Source of the DNA: Roseivirga sp. E12
Lineage (GTDB): Bacteria; Bacteroidota; Bacteroidia; Cytophagales; Cyclobacteriaceae
Assembly (NCBI RefSeq): GCF_017592825.1
Contig: NZ_JAGFMD010000001.1
Span: 1,550,001-1,614,000 of the forward strand
DNA: 64,000 nt
Reading direction: 5' to 3'
The notes beneath the pieces were generated by a model. That model was given only the letters and a program-made list of their open reading frames with translations. It searched no databases and was not told the origin of the DNA. Below are positions 40,954 to 49,671 of the stretch, one piece after another (within the stretch, counting starts at the first letter, position 1; each line of letters opens with the position of its first letter). A program made the position numbers and the translations under genes.

Positions 40954-43080
40954 TTATTGGTTTTGGGCTACAGGTTTAACTTTAATATCAGTACCTAATC
41001 GCTGCAGATAGGCAATCAATGCCACAATCTCAGCCGTCTCTGGAATATCTACATCAAAGCTTTTCAGGTCAGCAACAATCCCTTGTGCTTGCTTCTTCAA
41101 ATCTTGATTCGCGATGTCTTCATACCCTTCGGCATACGGAACGCCAACTGTTCTCAAGGCCTTGATCTTACCCGCAGTACGATCTGGATTGATCTGGTCT
41201 TCATACAACCACGGATATGGTGGCATAATCGATCCAGGCGAAGTGGAAGTTGGATCTAGCATGTGGTTGAAATGCCACACATTATTATAGGCTCCTCCTA
41301 CCCTATGCAAATCTGGTCCGGTTCGCTTAGACCCCCATAAGTGTGGATGATCATAGACAAACTCTCCTGCTTTAGAATATTCACCTTTGTAACGCTCGGT
41401 CTCAGATCGGAACGGCCTTACCATCTGAGAATGACAGTTGTTACAGCCTTCTCTGATGTAGATATCTCTACCGTGGAGTTCTAGCGGAGTATATGGCTTG
41501 ACACTCGCAATGGTCGGTATATTGGATTTGATTAAGAAAGTCGGAACCATCTCTACAACTCCTCCAATTACAATGGCCACTAAAACGAGGGTAGTGAAAA
41601 TGACTGGCTTGCGCTCCAGGCGATTGTGCCAGTAACCTCCAATAATCTTTTTCTTCTCTAAAGCAGGTGCTTCAGCAGCCTCATTTGCCACGAAGCTTCC
41701 TTTCTTGGCAGTTCTGATGAGGTTCACGGCCATAATGATTACACCGGAAAAGTATAGAAGACCTCCAACGGCACGCATCATATAGAGCGGTACAATTTGA
41801 GTAACTGTCTCCAGGAAGTTCGGATACTCGAGGAAGCCTTCGGCATTGAAGTTCTTCCACATTAAGCTTTGCACAACACCGGCAGTGTACATTGGCAATG
41901 CATAAACAATGATACCTAACGTACCTAACCAGAAGTGTAGATTGGCTGCCTTCGTAGACCATAGTTTGGTGCCCCACATTTTTGGTACTAACCAATACAG
42001 CATACCAAAGATCATAAAACCATTCCATCCCAAACCACCAACATGAACATGGGCAACAATCCAATCTGTAAAGTGTGCAATAGCATTAACACTCTTAATG
42101 GATAGCAGTGGCCCCTCGAGCGTTGACATACCATAAGCAGTAACTGCCACCACCATGAATTTTAATACTGGATCTTCTCTCACACGGTCCCATGCACCTC
42201 GAAGTGTAAGAAGACCGTTGAGCATACCACCCCAAGATGGTGCGATAAGCATGATTGAGAATACTACTCCAAGAGACTGCGCCCAGTTAGGTAATGAGGT
42301 GTAAAGCAAATGGTGAGGTCCTGCCCAGATATAGATGAAAATGAGCGACCAGAAGTGGATAATCGACAGCTTATATGAGTATACTGGCCGATTAGCCGCC
42401 TTGGGTAAGAAATAGTACATCAACCCAAGGAATGGCGTAGTCAGGAAGAATGCCACAGCGTTGTGACCATACCACCATTGCACTAATGCATCTTGAACAC
42501 CTGCGTACCATGAATAACTTTTAAATAGCGTCACTGGAATCTCAAATGAGTTAACCAAGTGAAGCACTGCAACCGTCACAAATGTGGCTATGTAGAACCA
42601 AATGGCTACATACATATGTCGCTCTCTTCTCTTGAGGATGGTTCCAATCATGTTGATGCCGAAGACCACCCAGATGACGGTAATCGCAATATCGATCGGC
42701 CACTCAAGCTCAGCATATTCCTTAGAAGTAGTGAGACCAAGAGGTAATGTAATGGCTGCAGCCAAAATGATTAATTGCCATCCCCAGAAGTGGATATAAC
42801 TGAGTGTGTCACTGAACATGCGCGTCTTCAACAAGCGCTGCATGGAGTAGTACACCCCAGCAAACATGGCATTACCCACAAAGGCAAAAATCACTGCATT
42901 GGTATGCAGTGGCCTTATTCTACCAAAAGTGGTATAGGGAATTCCAAAATTCAATTGAGGCAGGAACAATTGAGTAGCTATCAGAAGGCCGACCAGCATA
43001 CCAATGATCCCGAAAATGACAGTTGCGATAGAGAAGTACTTAACAATTTTATTGTCGTACTCAAATTTTTCTATTTCCAT
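40954..43080 (-). CDS. ccoNO: Fused cbb3 oxidase subunit I/II (CcoNO)
   Basis: 708 residues. Residues 1 to about 480 are CcoN: 12 TM segments with the heme-copper histidines in RPLHTNAV, WWYGHNAV, GPHHLLYT and HVHVGGLGW. A lysine-rich linker (EKKKIIGGYWHNRLERKP) leads to a TM-anchored CcoO domain with a single heme c motif CNNCH followed by SQMVRPFRSE and the DLHRVGG block. CcoN and CcoO are separate in proteobacteria; the fusion is common in Bacteroidota. It reduces O2 with high affinity and pumps protons. Promoter region: palindrome at 43163-43174. Confidence 0.96.
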   Translation of the reverse strand: MEIEKFEYDNKIVKYFSIATVIFGIIGMLVGLLIATQLFLPQLNFGIPYTTFGRIRPLHTNAVIFAFVGNAMFAGVYYSMQRLLKTRMFSDTLSYIHFWGWQLIILAAAITLPLGLTTSKEYAELEWPIDIAITVIWVVFGINMIGTILKRRERHMYVAIWFYIATFVTVAVLHLVNSFEIPVTLFKSYSWYAGVQDALVQWWYGHNAVAFFLTTPFLGLMYYFLPKAANRPVYSYKLSIIHFWSLIFIYIWAGPHHLLYTSLPNWAQSLGVVFSIMLIAPSWGGMLNGLLTLRGAWDRVREDPVLKFMVVAVTAYGMSTLEGPLLSIKSVNAIAHFTDWIVAHVHVGGLGWNGFMIFGMLYWLVPKMWGTKLWSTKAANLHFWLGTLGIIVYALPMYTAGVVQSLMWKNFNAEGFLEYPNFLETVTQIVPLYMMRAVGGLLYFSGVIIMAVNLIRTAKKGSFVANEAAEAPALEKKKIIGGYWHNRLERKPVIFTTLVLVAIVIGGVVEMVPTFLIKSNIPTIASVKPYTPLELHGRDIYIREGCNNCHSQMVRPFRSETERYKGEYSKAGEFVYDHPHLWGSKRTGPDLHRVGGAYNNVWHFNHMLDPTSTSPGSIMPPYPWLYEDQINPDRTAGKIKALRTVGVPYAEGYEDIANQDLKKQAQGIVADLKSFDVDIPETAEIVALIAYLQRLGTDIKVKPVAQNQ

Positions 43081-43162
43081 AGTCGCTTTGGGTTCTTTAA
43101 AATTTAGACCGAAGGTAATTGCGACTATGAGGAGATGACCTGACCCGTATTAGTTAAAAAAC

Positions 43163-43174
43163 TGATTTAAGTCA
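43163..43174 (-). promoter_or_regulatory. Fnr-like palindrome before ccoNO (site 2)
   Basis: TGATTTAAGTCA: halves TGAT/GTCA with 4-base spacer, 83 bases from the ccoNO ATG. A -7-like element (complement of CGAAGGTA, 43110-43117) has its centre exactly 55 bases from the site centre. The same distance is found at site 1 (49672), which fits activation from about -62. Confidence 0.55.
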
Positions 43175-43275
43175 TGTTTTATGAAGCGCCTTTAATCTGG
43201 CAAGTAAAGCCCATATTCAAACGGGATAACGTAGCCTGTTTGGCATGCTCATTTCTCACAAGAAACTGATTGAAC

Positions 43276-43575
43276 TCAGGACAAAAACCTGGCGCTAAGG
43301 CGATCAAAGGAGGCTTCCGCTACTTTGAGTAAAGCCTCTTCATTCCAGAAATCTGTATTGTAGGCTTGCTCCAGGCCTTCTGCATAAGCATGCAGCCAAA
43401 GGAGATCTGGTTCCTTCTTTTGATCGTACATCAGGTCAGCAATGACGGACATTAAGTCAAGGGATTGATCAAAATGAAAATTGATCTGAGCCATCCTGTG
43501 GATGATTTGCTGAAACCGATAATCTTCTACAAGGAGTCTGATAATTAGGGCTTGCTTGTCAATTGGTGTGTGCAT
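43276..43575 (-). CDS. Hypothetical protein, 99 residues
   Basis: No recognised family. The protein is mostly helical and soluble, begins MHTPIDKQALIIRLLVEDYRFQQII and has several aromatic residues in QKKEPDLLWLHAYAEGLEQAYNTDFWNEEALL, a look reminiscent of small Bacteroidota proteins with a four-helix fold. It lies upstream of ccoNO on the same strand but is separated by 195 bases containing the oxidase promoter, and faces away from the HTH gene at 43691. Function unknown. Confidence 0.7.
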   Translation of the reverse strand: MHTPIDKQALIIRLLVEDYRFQQIIHRMAQINFHFDQSLDLMSVIADLMYDQKKEPDLLWLHAYAEGLEQAYNTDFWNEEALLKVAEASFDRLSARFLS

Positions 43576-43658
43576 AAAATTAGAGTAAACAGAAACGCAA
43601 TATTCTCTCTTTGCATTTCTTTCTATATTGAAAACAATTTCTTACCAGCTATACTAAA

Positions 43659-43684
43659 ATACAATATTATTTGTATAATTACAA
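43659..43684 (+). promoter_or_regulatory. Triple TTGTAT/ATACAA half-sites before HTH gene
   Basis: ATACAA at 43659-43664, TTGTAT at 43671-43676 and TACAA at 43680-43684 form two overlapping inverted pairs. They end 6 bases before the ATG at 43691, fitting autoregulation by the CI-like HTH protein. Confidence 0.4.
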
Positions 43685-43690
43685 AATAGT

Positions 43691-44113
43691 ATGTCAAAAG
43701 AATCTACTTTTTTTGAAAGGCTTTTATCCTATTCACAGTCTAAGGGTGTAAAGAATGTAAGTGCACTTTCTGAGGCATTGGGATATGATAAACCGGAGAA
43801 GCTCTATCGGCTTAAAAGGGACCCTAGTGCGCGACCATCTTTCGATGTATTGGCCGGGATTACAAAATTGTTTGAAGATCTAAATTTACGCTGGCTCATT
43901 ACGGGTGATGGTGAGAGAGAGTTAGTCGAATCTTCCCAGGCTTTGCCCAATATGGTTGAAGAACCACAATCCATCTATGTCACAAAATCTCAGGCACAAA
44001 GAAAGCTACTCAAGGAAAAAGAGCGATTGATTAAGCAACAGCAAGAAACCATTAGTGCGTTGCAAGAAGCCTACGGATTGCTCAAGCACAGACTTGAAGA
44101 AGGCAAAAAGTAA
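43691..44113 (+). CDS. CI-like helix-turn-helix transcriptional regulator
   Basis: 140 residues. Residues 1-75 form an XRE/CI-type HTH: FFERLLSYSQSKGVKNVSALSEALGYDKPEKLYRLKRDPSARPSFDVLAGITKLFEDLNLRWLITGDG. The phrase F-x-DLNLRWL(I/L)TG-x-G is typical of short Bacteroidota phage-repressor-like proteins. The last 50 residues are a coiled coil rich in Q/E/K, probably for oligomerisation; no peptidase domain (as in LexA/CI) is present. It divides the two cbb3 operons and is divergent from the 99-residue hypothetical gene. Confidence 0.88.
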   Translation: MSKESTFFERLLSYSQSKGVKNVSALSEALGYDKPEKLYRLKRDPSARPSFDVLAGITKLFEDLNLRWLITGDGERELVESSQALPNMVEEPQSIYVTKSQAQRKLLKEKERLIKQQQETISALQEAYGLLKHRLEEGKK

Positions 44114-44309
44114 AACCTACTAGTCTTTTAGGCGTCCATTTACAGACGTAGCCTGTTCATTTCTGGCCATCTATAAAGTCCATTTTATCTCAGTTATTCA
44201 CTGAATTACCATATATCAATTTTTGAGACCATCAATCCCAATTAGAAGCAATAGGCACACTTATTGAGCCCTATGAAGTAGTCAAATTTTAACATAAAAC
44301 TCAAAAACA

Positions 44310-44891
44310 ATGAAAAAAGCAGTACTACTCCTGGCAATGACTTTAGTAAGTTCATTTGCCTTTGGCCAAATTCAAAAAGGTGACATCCAGTTGGGTGGCA
44401 ACTTGAGATATTCAAAAACAGATGGCCCTGGGTTTGAAGCATCAGTATTTCAACTAACCCCTAGGGCGGCATTATTCTTAAATGATAATACAAGTATTGG
44501 TCTAAGCCTTGGCTACTCCAGTACCACCACTAATCAAGGCGCTGGTGACAATTCAACAGACACCTTTACCTTCGGAGCATTTGCTCGGTTTCATAAAAAT
44601 GTAGCGGATCGATTCTACCTCTTCTTGCAACCAGACATCAGCTTTGGTATAGGAACTCAGGAGAATCCCAACTTTGCTAGTGATTTTGATGTCAGCACTT
44701 TCAATTTCAACATTGTACCGGGAGTACTCTATTTCATATCGGACAAGATTGCAATGGAGATGAACATGGGTGGCATTTTCTATGGCACCAATAAGACAGA
44801 AGGTAACGGCTTAGACCAATCCGTAGATAACTACGGCTTAAACTTCAACCTCACCAACATAACCATAGGCGCAAGCATCTACTTAAGATAG
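44310..44891 (+). CDS. Outer membrane beta-barrel protein, 193 residues
   Basis: Signal peptide of about 20 residues (MKKAVLLLAMTLVSSFAFGQ) followed by alternating amphipathic strands: GDIQLGGNLRYSKT, FEASVFQLTPRAALFLNDNTSIGLSLGYSSTTT, TFTFGAFARFHKN, FYLFLQPDISFGIG, TFNFNIVPGVLYFISDKIAMEMNMGG and ITIGASIYLR. This is the OmpW/OmpX-like small eight-strand barrel pattern (outer membrane protein beta-barrel domain). Function unknown: adhesion, sensing or stability. A strong terminator at 44898-44936 follows directly. Confidence 0.9.
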   Translation: MKKAVLLLAMTLVSSFAFGQIQKGDIQLGGNLRYSKTDGPGFEASVFQLTPRAALFLNDNTSIGLSLGYSSTTTNQGAGDNSTDTFTFGAFARFHKNVADRFYLFLQPDISFGIGTQENPNFASDFDVSTFNFNIVPGVLYFISDKIAMEMNMGGIFYGTNKTEGNGLDQSVDNYGLNFNLTNITIGASIYLR

Positions 44892-44897
44892 TCACTG

Positions 44898-44936
44898 AGG
44901 TTTTCAGTCAAATTGCTTGGCTGAAAACCTTTTTTC
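44898..44936 (+). terminator. Strong hairpin terminator after barrel gene, overlapping hemN end
   Basis: AGGTTTTCAG at 44898-44907 pairs exactly with CTGAAAACCT at 44921-44930, followed by TTTTTT at 44931-44936. The right arm lies in the last codons of minus-strand hemN, whose stop is at 44908-44910. The hairpin also faces minus-strand readout and may be bidirectional. Confidence 0.8.
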
Positions 44937-46263
44937 CATTTTGCTTGCCGAAATTAGGGTCGAAAAGGGCGCATATATTTCTCAGAAACTGAGTTCCCGT
45001 TGAAGTTACCTCAAAGCCCTCTGAAGTTTTCTCCAACAGTCCATCCGCGATCAAATCTTCCAATTGTTCTCGCTGCTCTAGGTAAAGTTTCAAAGCGTCT
45101 TTCGTGGTTATTTTCTGTTCACAAGCCACCGCCAGCAATTTGCGCTTGATCTTCCTATCTTCTGCTGTCATAATATGGCCCTTGACTATCGGTAGTTCTC
45201 CCTTATCTAAATGCATCAAGTAGCCCTTCACCGACTTTGCGTTTTGGGCATAGCCTAGGCCAGTGTCAGATATGGATGAAACACCCAGACCAATGAGTAG
45301 CTCACTATTACTGGTCGTATATCCCATGAAGTTTCGATGCAGTCGACCTTCCTCAAAGGCTTTTACCAAGCTGTCTTTGGGCAAGGCGAAATGATCCATT
45401 CCAATAGGCAAATAACCACTTTGGCGGAGTAGATCTTGACCAAGCACATTTAATTTTCGCTTCATTGACGGGCTCGGAAGATCAGCTTCCGAATACGCTC
45501 GCTGGCCCGGTCTTTTCCATGGCACATGGGCATAGGAATAAAATGCAATTCGATCGGGGTTCAGCATCTTAACCTTTTGAATAGTGTTTATGATGGAAGC
45601 CTCATTTTGGAAGGGCAATCCATAGATCAAGTCGAAATTGACAGACTCATATCCTAATGACCTCGCCCATTCAGTCACCTCTGTTACTTGATCCAAAGGT
45701 TGAATTCTGTTAATGGCTTGCTGAACCTTGTGGTCAAAGTCTTGAATACCGAAACTCACTCTTGAAAAGCCAACTTCCTTCAGCACCTTCAAATGCTCAT
45801 AAGTCGTGTTGTTCGGGTGTCCCTCAAAACTGAACTCATAACCTGGTAGCAATTCCACAGAGGCAACAATCTCTTCGATTAGGAACTTAAGGTTATCGGC
45901 TGCAAAGAAAGTGGGTGTACCTCCACCCAGATGAATTTCTTTCAACTTTGGTTTCTGGCCAAAGGTCTTTAAATACATCTTCCATTCCTTCAACAGTGCT
46001 TTAATATATGGGTACTCAACCTGATGGTTCACGGAGATGTGCGTATTGCAACCGCAATAAGTACATAAGCTTTCACAATAGGGCAAATGAATATAGAGAC
46101 TGAGTCCTTCATCATTGTTTGCTACAAAACTGTCAGAAAGCTTTGTTAAGTATTCCTCTTTAGAAAATGCCTCTAGTTGCCAGTCTGGCACTGTCGGATA
46201 GCTAGTATAACGCGGTACAGGCTTGTCATATTTAGCAATTAAGTCTTCCTCTAATTTCCCCAT
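44908..46263 (-). CDS. hemN: Oxygen-independent coproporphyrinogen III oxidase (HemN)
   Basis: 451 residues, radical SAM enzyme. The cluster motif is Cys63-X3-Cys67-X2-Cys70 with the adjacent Cys72 (YCESLCTYCGCN), as in E. coli HemN. Glycine-rich LKEIHLGGGTPTFF, SFEGHPNNTTYEHLKVL and YGLPFQNEASI follow. It oxidatively decarboxylates two propionate chains of coproporphyrinogen III using two SAM molecules, giving heme without oxygen. It is last in the usp-ccoI-ccoS-hemN operon, two bases after ccoS, so heme supply is tied to oxidase assembly under low oxygen. Confidence 0.96.
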   Translation of the reverse strand: MGKLEEDLIAKYDKPVPRYTSYPTVPDWQLEAFSKEEYLTKLSDSFVANNDEGLSLYIHLPYCESLCTYCGCNTHISVNHQVEYPYIKALLKEWKMYLKTFGQKPKLKEIHLGGGTPTFFAADNLKFLIEEIVASVELLPGYEFSFEGHPNNTTYEHLKVLKEVGFSRVSFGIQDFDHKVQQAINRIQPLDQVTEVTEWARSLGYESVNFDLIYGLPFQNEASIINTIQKVKMLNPDRIAFYSYAHVPWKRPGQRAYSEADLPSPSMKRKLNVLGQDLLRQSGYLPIGMDHFALPKDSLVKAFEEGRLHRNFMGYTTSNSELLIGLGVSSISDTGLGYAQNAKSVKGYLMHLDKGELPIVKGHIMTAEDRKIKRKLLAVACEQKITTKDALKLYLEQREQLEDLIADGLLEKTSEGFEVTSTGTQFLRNICALFDPNFGKQNGKKVFSQAI

Positions 46264-46265
46264 TT

Positions 46266-46421
46266 CTATTTCTTCTTTTTGACTTTGTCTTCGAAAAGCA
46301 TTCGTACGGATGGTGAGTAAGTATCATCATACTGACCTGACTTTACAGCCCAGAAAAAGGCCCCCAGAAAGACTACAGCAACTACAATACTTGTGATAAT
46401 TAAGACGAGGATCACCGACAT
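46266..46421 (-). CDS. ccoS: cbb3 oxidase maturation protein CcoS
   Basis: A 51-residue protein: one TM segment (VILVLIITSIVVAVVFLGAFFWAV), then KSGQYDDTYSPSVRMLFED and a lysine-rich tail. The pattern F-W-x-x-x-SGQYDD is the CcoS signature. CcoS is needed for cofactor insertion into CcoN. Its ATG shares one base with the ccoI stop (TAATG), and hemN begins two bases later. Confidence 0.95.
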   Translation of the reverse strand: MSVILVLIITSIVVAVVFLGAFFWAVKSGQYDDTYSPSVRMLFEDKVKKKK

Positions 46422-48823
46422 TACAACCTCAGTTTATGTGAAAGAATCTTGACGAAAAAAGTGGTCAATACCACCACTGATATACTACTTAATGGCATAA
46501 GAATAGCCGCCACTAAAGGAGTTAACCAGCCCGCTACTGCTATGCTCAAACCGACAATATTGTAAGCCAGACTCAAAAAGAAACTAGCATAGATTACATG
46601 CTTGCTGCGTTTAGCCAGATCAATTATCGCATCGAGCCTATGGAAAGTATCAGCATGCATAATCGCATCGCAGGCAGGTGAGAAGTTTGAGATATCTTCG
46701 GACACCGCCATGCCCACATCACTCTGCTTCAAAGCGCCTGCGTCATTGAGGCCGTCACCGACCATCATCACCGACTGACCTGCCGATTGCATCGCTTTGA
46801 TGGTGTTCAGCTTATCATCCGGCTTTTGCGAAAAGTGCATCGGAGTACTGGCAGGAAAGAGTTTAGCTAAGTTTTGACGCTCAGCGTCAGAATCTCCTGA
46901 GAGTATCGCCAACTTAAATTTCTCTTTGAGTTGTTGAATAACACCCCTTAAACCACCTCTGTAAACATTCCGAATAACGAATCTTCCTCGTTGCGAACCT
47001 CCCAACTTAAGATATACATAAGAAGCTGAGTGATTAGTCTGTGCATCATTAAAATCCACAAAACGGGATGATCCGAGCTTAACTTCTACCCCACTCACCA
47101 CTGCCTGAATGCCCTGACCCACATGCTCAGTAAATGATTCAATGACATACTTCCCACTATCGGTTCCCTCTAGATATGATTTTACAAATCGACTTAAGGG
47201 ATGCGTACTACTCGAGACCGCGGCAAAAACGAGTTGCTTTTCAGCTAAGGTGAGTCCCTCGCCTTCAAAGCTCAAATCTCTTTCGGACGCGTTCGTGATG
47301 GTTCCTGTTTTATCAAAGACTATGGTGTCGATCTTCTGCAACCTTTCGACTACATCAGCATTTTTGAGATAAACCTTGTTCCTTCCTAATACTCTTAAAA
47401 TACTACCTGTTGTGAAAGGTGTAGACAAGGCCAAGGCGCAAGGGCAAGCGACAATAAGTACTGAACAGAATACCAACCAGGTCTTAGAAGGGTCGGTAAC
47501 CTGCCAGAAAATAGCGGCCATCACCGAAATCGCGATAATGGTAATCGTGAAATACTGACTGACACGATCCACCAGCCGTGTATGTTCTTTTTCCTTTTTG
47601 AAGGCCTCATTATTCCAGAGGCTGGTTAAATAACTTTGTGAGACAGGTTTTTGGACAATAAACCTGGCCTGCTTTCCGGAAAGCTTCCCTCCTGCAAACA
47701 CATACTGGCCTTTCGCCTTTTCTACGGCCGCAGATTCTCCCGTAACGAAGCTATAGTCGATATAGACTTTATCTTCAATCAATATGGCATCTGCAGGAAT
47801 CAACTCGCCATTTCTGATCAAGACTTCATCTCCTTTGACAATTTCTTGCACGGCAATTGAAGAAAATGCTTCTCCTCTCTTGGTCTGAATAGCCAGAGGA
47901 AAATAGCTCTTATAATCCCTCTCAAAAGACAGCGCATCGTAGGTTCTGTTTTGAAACCATTTACCAATCAACAAGAAGAAGATTAGCCCCACTAAAGAAT
48001 CGAAGTAGCCTGGGCCAATATCGAATGTGACTTCATAGACACTCCTCAAAAAAAGCACGATCACGCCTAGAGCGATCGGAACGTCAATATTTGCAAACCG
48101 TTGTTTGAGACTCTTGAATGCTGAAACAAAGTACTCACTGCCTGAATAGAAAACGACAGGAATAGCCAATAGCAAGTTGAGCCAACGGAAGGTTTGCTGA
48201 TATGACTGCTCTAGTGCAGAAATCCCCAGATAGTCAGGAAAACTCAACAACATCACATTGCCGAAACAGAATCCTGCAATACCCAATTTGACTAGGAGGC
48301 TTTTATTGAAGGTTCTCTCCGGGCCTTTCTCATCTGCCTGCTCTAAATTAACAACTGGCGTATAACCAATTCTGTCCAGTAACTCGGCAAGTTTGCGCAG
48401 CGAAAAATCGCCCACTTTATAGTTTATGGTAAGCTTGCGTTGACTAAAGTTTGTAGTGGAATTCATAATGGCAGGCTCAAGTCTCGAAAGATGTTCGAGA
48501 AGCCAGATACAACTACTGCAGTGAATGTTCGGAATCAATAAGGTCACTCTCTCTTGCTCCTGATCGGCATACTCGAGTAATTGTCTGCTGACATCCTGAT
48601 TATCGAGAAAGTCAAAAAGAGTATTCTTCTCTATCTTTTGGGTGACCCCAGGAGTGGACTCTAAGCTATAATAATCACACAGGTCATTTTCGCTCAGTAC
48701 CTCAAAAACCGTCTTGCAGCCATTGCAGCAGAAAGACTTTTCTTCGTGCACTATCTTATCTGAGGCACATTCGTCCCCACAATGATAACAAACCGTTTTT
48801 TGGGCTATCTCTTCTGCTACCAT
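46421..48823 (-). CDS. ccoI: Copper-translocating P-type ATPase CcoI
   Basis: 800 residues. The N-terminus has CYHCGDECAS and a cysteine cluster (FCCNGCKTVFEVL), then an HMA-type domain with the ICxxC-like variant NIHCSSCIWLLEHL. The P1B ATPase core shows TM segments, the transport motif CPC at residues 460-462, the phosphorylated Asp504 in DKTGT, the HP motif (STHPLSRF) and GDGLND. CcoI imports or exports Cu(I) for the CcoN copper B site; the FixI subgroup is diagnosed by the cysteine-rich N-terminus and neighbours. One base of overlap with ccoS and 3 bases after usp. Confidence 0.95.
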   Translation of the reverse strand: MVAEEIAQKTVCYHCGDECASDKIVHEEKSFCCNGCKTVFEVLSENDLCDYYSLESTPGVTQKIEKNTLFDFLDNQDVSRQLLEYADQEQERVTLLIPNIHCSSCIWLLEHLSRLEPAIMNSTTNFSQRKLTINYKVGDFSLRKLAELLDRIGYTPVVNLEQADEKGPERTFNKSLLVKLGIAGFCFGNVMLLSFPDYLGISALEQSYQQTFRWLNLLLAIPVVFYSGSEYFVSAFKSLKQRFANIDVPIALGVIVLFLRSVYEVTFDIGPGYFDSLVGLIFFLLIGKWFQNRTYDALSFERDYKSYFPLAIQTKRGEAFSSIAVQEIVKGDEVLIRNGELIPADAILIEDKVYIDYSFVTGESAAVEKAKGQYVFAGGKLSGKQARFIVQKPVSQSYLTSLWNNEAFKKEKEHTRLVDRVSQYFTITIIAISVMAAIFWQVTDPSKTWLVFCSVLIVACPCALALSTPFTTGSILRVLGRNKVYLKNADVVERLQKIDTIVFDKTGTITNASERDLSFEGEGLTLAEKQLVFAAVSSSTHPLSRFVKSYLEGTDSGKYVIESFTEHVGQGIQAVVSGVEVKLGSSRFVDFNDAQTNHSASYVYLKLGGSQRGRFVIRNVYRGGLRGVIQQLKEKFKLAILSGDSDAERQNLAKLFPASTPMHFSQKPDDKLNTIKAMQSAGQSVMMVGDGLNDAGALKQSDVGMAVSEDISNFSPACDAIMHADTFHRLDAIIDLAKRSKHVIYASFFLSLAYNIVGLSIAVAGWLTPLVAAILMPLSSISVVVLTTFFVKILSHKLRL

Positions 48824-48826
48824 GGT

Positions 48827-49594
48827 CTAACCCTTAAAGAGAAAAGTTGGTGACTCAAGAATTTTTTCACCAGATATTTCACCATCCTTAATACCTAACA
48901 TCAAGAAGGGTTTATGACTATTATAGACTACCTTTTCGGTTAGGCTATCAAAAATATCTCCCTGAATTAGTTGCACTCCGATATTGTCAAAAAATAACTT
49001 GAGATAATCTATGAACACTTTTTCTGCTTCTACATCATATCCTCCAGAGGGCTGACTCACCAAAACAGAAAGTGGCAAGTCTCTTAATGACGGATCGAAA
49101 AGGTTTAAAAAGTCCTTGACCATTTTTACCGAATCCATCGAGCCATCATGGTAAACTACGAGGTTCTCAATTTCCCAATCATGAGGTAACAACATCACAG
49201 GGCATTTCACAGAAGCTAATATCTCATCGACCACATGTACCTCAGAATCTTTAAAGGCATTCTGCTCTAATATTAATAGGTCAAATACCGTACTTAGCCG
49301 TGATAACTTTTGATCATCTATCCTTCCTTTGATCCATTCAAAGTCTAGATTAAATTCTTCTGCTTTGTGCTCTAAAATGGATTCAACTTCATAACTATCA
49401 ACGAGATCATCCAACTGAGTACTGGCCGATTGGACACCTCCCTTGATGGTGACTAAGCTCTGACTCTGATAGTTGTAGGGAGAGAAGGCCGAAACGTACT
49501 TCCTGTGCGTCTTATTCAAGAGTTTCAACATATCTTCGATAAGATTGTCAAAACCATCAGTCGCATTTGTGGCTAGGAGTATTTTATGTTTCAA
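48827..49594 (-). CDS. Universal stress protein, cbb3-linked
   Basis: I choose the TTG at 49592-49594 (M-KHKILLATNATDGFD) because the UspA fold begins there; the longer frame starts at a TTG at 49621, inside the predicted promoter. The resulting 255 residues contain two Usp halves: HKILLATNATDGFDNLIEDML, VKCPVMLLPHDWEIENLVVYHDGSMDSVKMVKDFLN, and a C-terminal part with KPFLMLGIKDGE. ATP-binding loops are degenerate, so it may not bind ATP. It heads the ccoI-ccoS-hemN operon, with a palindromic site at 49672-49683. Confidence 0.8.
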   Translation of the reverse strand: MKHKILLATNATDGFDNLIEDMLKLLNKTHRKYVSAFSPYNYQSQSLVTIKGGVQSASTQLDDLVDSYEVESILEHKAEEFNLDFEWIKGRIDDQKLSRLSTVFDLLILEQNAFKDSEVHVVDEILASVKCPVMLLPHDWEIENLVVYHDGSMDSVKMVKDFLNLFDPSLRDLPLSVLVSQPSGGYDVEAEKVFIDYLKLFFDNIGVQLIQGDIFDSLTEKVVYNSHKPFLMLGIKDGEISGEKILESPTFLFKG

Positions 49595-49618
49595 GACCTT
49601 TAATTCTAAGTATTGAAT

Positions 49619-49626
49619 CAAAAGTA
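49619..49626 (-). promoter_or_regulatory. -7 promoter element of the usp-ccoI-ccoS-hemN operon
   Basis: On the minus strand TACTTTTG, an exact match to the Bacteroidota TAnnTTTG element. Its centre is 55 bases from the centre of the palindrome at 49672-49683, and it implies a transcript starting about 20 bases before the TTG start at 49594. Confidence 0.5.
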
Positions 49627-49671
49627 CTTGAGCTAGGAAGGAGGGCTATTGATGGGTATCAGAGAAAAACA

